This document shows positions 18,293 through 19,874 of a DNA stretch of 19,874 nucleotides, piece by piece. Source of the stretch: 9FT-COMBO-53-11 sp040900215 (GTDB lineage Bacteria; Patescibacteriota; WWE3; 9FT-COMBO-53-11). The notes beneath the pieces were generated by a model. That model searched no databases. It worked only from the letters and a program-made list of their open reading frames with translations, and had not been told where the DNA came from. Position 1 is the first letter of the stretch. Every line of letters begins with the position of its first letter. A program made the translations under genes and the position numbers. The stretch covers positions 1 through 19,874 of the forward strand of contig JBBDZL010000014.1 in NCBI GenBank assembly GCA_040900215.1, read 5' to 3'.

Positions 18293-19168
18293 TTATAGTT
18301 CGGCCAGTTCCATCTTCTCCTGAGGAGCGGTAACTTGGATGTGGTCCAAGTATTTTTCGGTGGTCGAGAGGCGGTGGTGGCCGGCGATTTTGGAAACCAG
18401 CACCAGCGAGGCGCCGCGCTTGAGGTGGTGGGCGATGAAGGTGTGGCGCAGGTCGTTGACGGTCGCGTCCTCAATTCCCGCCAGCTCCAGGTAGCGTTTG
18501 ATGGTGGAGCGGATGTTCCGAACCAGCAGGGCTTTGCCCGTGCGGGTGATAAAAAGGTGCTCGGATTTGGTCTGAGGCCGCCCTTCCAAGTAGGCCTGCA
18601 GGGCCTTCTGGGAGCGGGAGTTTAGCGGGACGTTTCTCTCCGGGTGGCGGTTGAAGGAGGCGATCCGAGTTTCACCCGTTCTTCCGCCGGTTCCCAGTTT
18701 GACGTCGGAGTTTTCGAGGCGGGACAGTTCCCCGATCCGCATTCCGGTTTGGAGCAGCAGCTCCACAATTGCGTAGGTGCGGGCATCGTTCTGGGCGGTG
18801 TCGCGGAGGGCGCGATACTCGGTTTCGGAAAGGATGCGGGGCGGCTTGGTTTCGAAGCGGGGGTGGGAAACCAGCAGAGCCGGATCATCGGTCACAAACT
18901 CGTTAACCTTTAGGAAGCGGAAGAAGGTCTTAACGGCGTTGGTCTTGCGGGAAACGGATTTGGGAGTGTAGCCGTTTTTCAACAGCTTAGCCATAAACGC
19001 TTCGACGTCCTCCTTGGTGATTTCAACGAGATGCGCTTTCTTGAGTTCCTCCAGAAATTCGACCAGCTGGTCGATGTCTTTTCCGTAAGCCAAAACGGTG
19101 GACTGGGAGCGATTTTTCTCCTTAAGGTGTTCGACGAATTTTTGGTGCGCCGTTCGCAAAGGGATCAT
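18293..19168 (-). CDS. Tyrosine recombinase, XerC/XerD-like
   Basis: A 291-residue integrase. Residues 1-90 form the SAM-like core-binding domain (HQKFVEHLKEKNRSQSTVLAYGKDI onward); the catalytic domain follows from about 110. Catalytic residues are R144 in TGMRIGE, R241 in NDLRHTF, H264 in IAGHHRLSTTEKY and nucleophile Y273. The first His of the HxxRH box is Asn (N238), an unusual change in the catalytic pocket. Length and single-gene context fit a chromosomal Xer protein rather than a phage integrase, and no attachment site or cargo is visible. It is transcribed from a consensus promoter and is predicted leaderless (nine bases from -10 to ATG). Confidence 0.92.
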   Translation of the reverse strand: MIPLRTAHQKFVEHLKEKNRSQSTVLAYGKDIDQLVEFLEELKKAHLVEITKEDVEAFMAKLLKNGYTPKSVSRKTNAVKTFFRFLKVNEFVTDDPALLVSHPRFETKPPRILSETEYRALRDTAQNDARTYAIVELLLQTGMRIGELSRLENSDVKLGTGGRTGETRIASFNRHPERNVPLNSRSQKALQAYLEGRPQTKSEHLFITRTGKALLVRNIRSTIKRYLELAGIEDATVNDLRHTFIAHHLKRGASLVLVSKIAGHHRLSTTEKYLDHIQVTAPQEKMELAEL

Positions 19169-19177
19169 TCCAGAGGA

Positions 19178-19206
19178 AGATTATCATTACCCCATAGCGA
19201 TGTCAA
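19178..19206 (-). promoter_or_regulatory. Consensus promoter TTGACA-N17-TAATCT of the recombinase gene
   Basis: On the minus strand TTGACA (complement of 19201-19206) and TAATCT (complement of 19178-19183, preceded by TGA) are 17 bases apart. The ATG follows after nine bases, with no ribosome-binding site. Confidence 0.7.
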
Positions 19207-19223
19207 GCACCAGTAGGTGCTTG
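19204..19223 (+). repeat. Perfect 8-bp inverted repeat overlapping the recombinase -35
   Basis: CAAGCACC (19204-19211), four bases, GGTGCTTG (19216-19223). Its left arm shares three bases with the TTGACA of the recombinase promoter. No T-run follows, so an operator or recombinase-binding site is more likely than a terminator. Confidence 0.6.
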
Positions 19224-19307
19224 GACGTTAGAGCGTAGCGAGGACGCCGAAGGCAAGCGAGTGGGGCGAGCTTGTTCCAATAGGCACCCGAACACCCTAA
19301 TAGCGCT

Positions 19308-19316
19308 TGCTACAAT
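19308..19316 (+). promoter_or_regulatory. Extended -10 (TGC-TACAAT), predicted leaderless start
   Basis: TGC-TACAAT ends seven bases before the ATG at 19324. It supports this start over the longer open frame from 19261. Confidence 0.55.
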
Positions 19317-19323
19317 GATTCTG

Positions 19324-19698
19324 ATGAACCGCCCTGCCCTCTTTTTACTAACTCTGGCGACGCTGGGCCTAGTGGTCTATTCGGTCCGTTCTTATCTCAT
19401 GGTTCGATCCGGAGAGGAAGATTTGGATTATTTGCGCCGGCAGGTGGATCAACTGCAGGGAAAAGTGACGGAACAGGAGGGCGCCCTCGCTTACTACCAG
19501 TCCCCCGAATTTGTCTACCAAGCGGCGCTGGAGCAGTTCGGCTGGACCAGGCCCGGCGAGGTAATCCCGGTCCTGTCGGACTTAAAAGACAAGGGAATTG
19601 AGATTGAGAAGGAAGCGGAAACCAGTTCCGGAGGATTCGCGGCGACCGTCCCCCTCCCCAACTGGAAGCGCTGGCGTACCCTGTTTTTTGAGAATTGA
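19324..19698 (+). CDS. Septum formation initiator family protein (DivIC/FtsB-like)
   Basis: A 124-residue bitopic protein: short cytosolic head (MNRP), one membrane helix (about 5-24), then a coiled coil (EEDLDYLRRQVDQLQGKVTEQEGAL, about 37-62) and a region SPEFVYQAALEQFGWTRPGEVIPVL that matches the DivIC/FtsB end motif. These proteins join FtsL and FtsQ/DivIB to trigger septal wall synthesis. The family is short (about 100-130 residues), so this is full length. No cell-wall gene cluster is near; it stands between the recombinase gene and the tRNA genes. Confidence 0.85.
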   Translation: MNRPALFLLTLATLGLVVYSVRSYLMVRSGEEDLDYLRRQVDQLQGKVTEQEGALAYYQSPEFVYQAALEQFGWTRPGEVIPVLSDLKDKGIEIEKEAETSSGGFAATVPLPNWKRWRTLFFEN

Positions 19699-19706
19699 CG
19701 GTAGGT

Positions 19707-19712
19707 TATAAT
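19707..19712 (+). promoter_or_regulatory. -10 element TATAAT for the tRNA pair
   Basis: A perfect TATAAT ten bases before the first tRNA. No convincing -35 is seen. Confidence 0.55.
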
Positions 19713-19722
19713 TGAAGTCCGC

Positions 19723-19797
19723 AGCGGGCTGGTGGAACGGTTACCACGCCTGGCCCATAACCAGGAGGACCCGGTTCAATTCCGGGGCCCGCAACCA
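19723..19797 (+). tRNA. tRNA-fMet(CAU), initiator-like
   Basis: GCGGGC (2-7) pairs with GCCCGC, leaving base 1 (A) opposite A at 72, then discriminator A and CCA. An unpaired 1-72 end is the main mark of bacterial initiator tRNA, and the 3' end CCCGCAACCA equals that of E. coli tRNA-fMet. D-stem GTGG/CCAC, anticodon stem CCTGG/CCAGG, loop CCCATAA, T-arm CCCGG-TTCAATT-CCGGG. Oddities: base 33 is C rather than T, and the third G-C pair of the anticodon stem is T-A. Confidence 0.8.
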
Positions 19798-19874
19798 GGC
19801 TAGGTAGCTCATCCGGTTAGAGCGCCGCCCTCATAAAGCGGAGGTAGTCGGTTCGATTCCGACCCTAGCCACCA
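19798..19874 (+). tRNA. tRNA-Met(CAU), elongator
   Basis: GGCTAGG pairs with CCTAGCC, discriminator A and CCA. D-stem GCTC/GAGC, loop CTCATAA, T-stem GTCGG/CCGAC around TTCGATT. It closely resembles elongator tRNA-Met (GGCTAxGTAGCTC start); a lysidine tRNA-Ile2 also has a CAU anticodon but usually a different acceptor. The pair nearest the loop (31-39) is C-A, a mismatch. It begins directly after the CCA of the preceding tRNA and ends at the window edge. Confidence 0.85.

Noticed and set aside
18293..19307. Integrative element around the recombinase
   Set aside because: No cargo genes, no flanking direct repeats and no tRNA disruption are visible; the gene looks like a resident Xer protein.

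Overview
This GC-rich window is densely packed, with short intergenic gaps, many small membrane-anchored proteins and the standard use of TGA as a stop. The gene set is a DUF4349 protein, a YerC-type TrpR homologue, a sortase with its substrate, a stand-alone ATP-cone, a stand-alone tRNA-binding OB-fold, a DivIC/FtsB protein and a Xer recombinase. It suits a monoderm-like, reduced-genome bacterium, perhaps a member of the Patescibacteria/CPR. That placement is inference; no rRNA or ribosomal protein gene is present to settle it.

Layout: 1-2164 holds a PD-(D/E)XK-like protein, two unknown membrane-anchored proteins (the second with an oligoglycine tract and many cysteines), and a decayed copy of the first gene's 3' end. 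2262-3831 holds the TrpR-like regulator behind a perfect palindrome, a tRNA-Asn with a duplicated 5' part in front of it, and a DUF4349 protein. 3835-6493 (minus strand) holds small membrane proteins and a two-gene cell-wall operon: a predicted lipoprotein sortase and its PQTG-tailed substrate with an EPT-repeat stalk. 6511-7473 (minus) holds a membrane zinc metalloprotease and a small Cys-rich protein; the first is split by a 100-N scaffold gap that looks artificial, because the same 55 bp flank it on both sides. 7556-10827 holds a YjjX/DUF84 NTP phosphatase, a zinc-ribbon protein and a Ca2+-type P-type ATPase that lacks the last membrane helix. 11025-14440 holds a His/Cys-rich membrane protein coupled to a CcdA-like thiol transporter, an ATP-cone protein, a Gmad2-domain surface protein and a membrane-anchored protein. 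14544-18232 is a row of mostly single-gene units (small conserved proteins, a GlmU-like acetyltransferase, a membrane protein, a CsaA/EMAP-like domain, an AAT-family Ntn hydrolase) with a minus-strand tRNA-Ile(UAU). 18241-19874 holds a Xer-type recombinase, a DivIC/FtsB protein and two abutting CAU tRNAs (initiator-like and elongator Met).

The most coherent signal is regulatory rather than one gene. About seventeen upstream regions carry the same extended -10 element, TGN-TANNNT. In nine or so the start codon follows by only 6-9 nt, which predicts leaderless mRNAs. In others the element runs straight out of the T-run of the preceding terminator and is followed by a strong AGGGGGTGA-type ribosome-binding site. 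This pattern allowed several start codons to be reassigned.

No CRISPR array, insertion sequence, prophage or obvious defence island is visible. No stretch above 300 bases lacks a gene; the longest intergenic stretch (10828-11024) contains a long imperfect inverted repeat.
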